Position numbers and translations under genes: made by a program. Shown one piece after another: positions 63,592 through 64,000 of a stretch of 64,000 nucleotides of DNA. Position 1 is the stretch's first letter. The number at the start of each line of letters is the position of its first letter. Source of the DNA: Sycobia sp. Sy_11 (Eukaryota > Arthropoda > Insecta > Hymenoptera > Epichrysomallidae); assembly GCA_018907035.1 (NCBI GenBank), contig JACCIC010000175.1:62001-126000 (forward strand). Direction: 5' to 3'. The notes below the pieces were generated by a model that saw only the letters and a list, made by a program, of their open reading frames with translations, searched no databases and was not told the DNA's origin.

Positions 63592-64000
63592 ACCGATCTT
63601 TCGCCAAACACAAAGATATGAAGGAAATATAAGGAAGGGAGTAACTCAGGACACTTTAATCGAATAAATAATAACTAGTTTTATTAAAATATGTAAAATG
63701 AATCTAAATTACTAAGTTATATAATAAATGTTTTTACACTGTCGATCGTCGCGCACACGCGCTTCACTCCGATATTCAGTCACACGCGTCACAATTTCAT
63801 CTCCCTCACTTCGCTCTTTCACCTTTACTCATCACTTCGCTTTTACCCCTCTGCGTATAGCAATTACATGAATTTTTCCGTTTAATACTGCTCGCGTACA
63901 TGTTCCAGTTTCAACCTGCATCTCGGGATTTCCCCATTCTTATTACAGAATCATTAGGACAATTCGCTGGTTTCGATATTATAACGGTACATTCACAGTT
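62584..64000. other. Upstream flank of Rpp21, microsatellite-rich
   Basis: A modestly GC-richer stretch at about 62650-62760 may hold the Rpp21 promoter. (GT)n lies at 62826-62847 and (TA)n at 63236-63288 and 63537-63588. CA/CT-rich DNA near 63720-63840 is not recognised. Confidence 0.4.

Overview
The window is an AT-rich, intron-rich animal nuclear sequence packed with long (TA)n, (CT)n/(GA)n, (CA)n and trinucleotide microsatellites. The transposons (mariner, Tc1, Kolobok-like, hAT, BEL/Pao, R1-type non-LTR) and the arthropod-type PDZ gene point to an insect. The style resembles Hymenoptera (ant or parasitoid wasp), but I cannot fix the species.

Layout. (1) 1-17,930 is non-coding. It holds microsatellites and four GC-rich islands (about 1.16-1.85, 6.44-6.84, 8.19-8.70 and 11.03-11.45 kb) that could be promoters or 5' non-coding exons of the next gene. 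(2) 17,931-30,758, plus strand, is a multi-exon gene for a scaffold protein of about 1,415 aa. A long serine-rich, probably disordered region precedes two C-terminal PDZ domains of the big bang / PDZD2 / IL-16 type. All eight coding exons join in phase. (3) 30,759-34,470 is its 3' UTR plus AT-rich intergenic DNA. (4) 34.4-60.0 kb is a transposon graveyard: a tRNA-derived SINE, a hAT (DUF4371-type) relic, a complete-length but catalytically broken mariner, a BEL/Pao gag remnant with primer-binding site, two head-to-tail R1-type non-LTR copies on the minus strand, a plus-strand fragment of a third non-LTR element, a MITE-like element with about 110-bp inverted repeats, a Kolobok-like element with terminal repeats, a split Tc1-like element and a foldback structure. 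(5) 61,189-62,583, minus strand, is a compact four-exon gene for RNase P/MRP protein subunit Rpp21 (152 aa). Three of its exons are short. (6) 62.6-64.0 kb is microsatellite-rich flanking DNA.

Only the PDZ gene and Rpp21 look functional. Their products act in unrelated processes (junction or cortical scaffolding versus tRNA 5' processing), so I see no cooperation between them. I found no convincing undescribed system. The most interesting items are the tandem R1-type pair with a microsatellite grown inside one copy, the Kolobok-like element, the foldback and MITE structures, and the corrected gene models.
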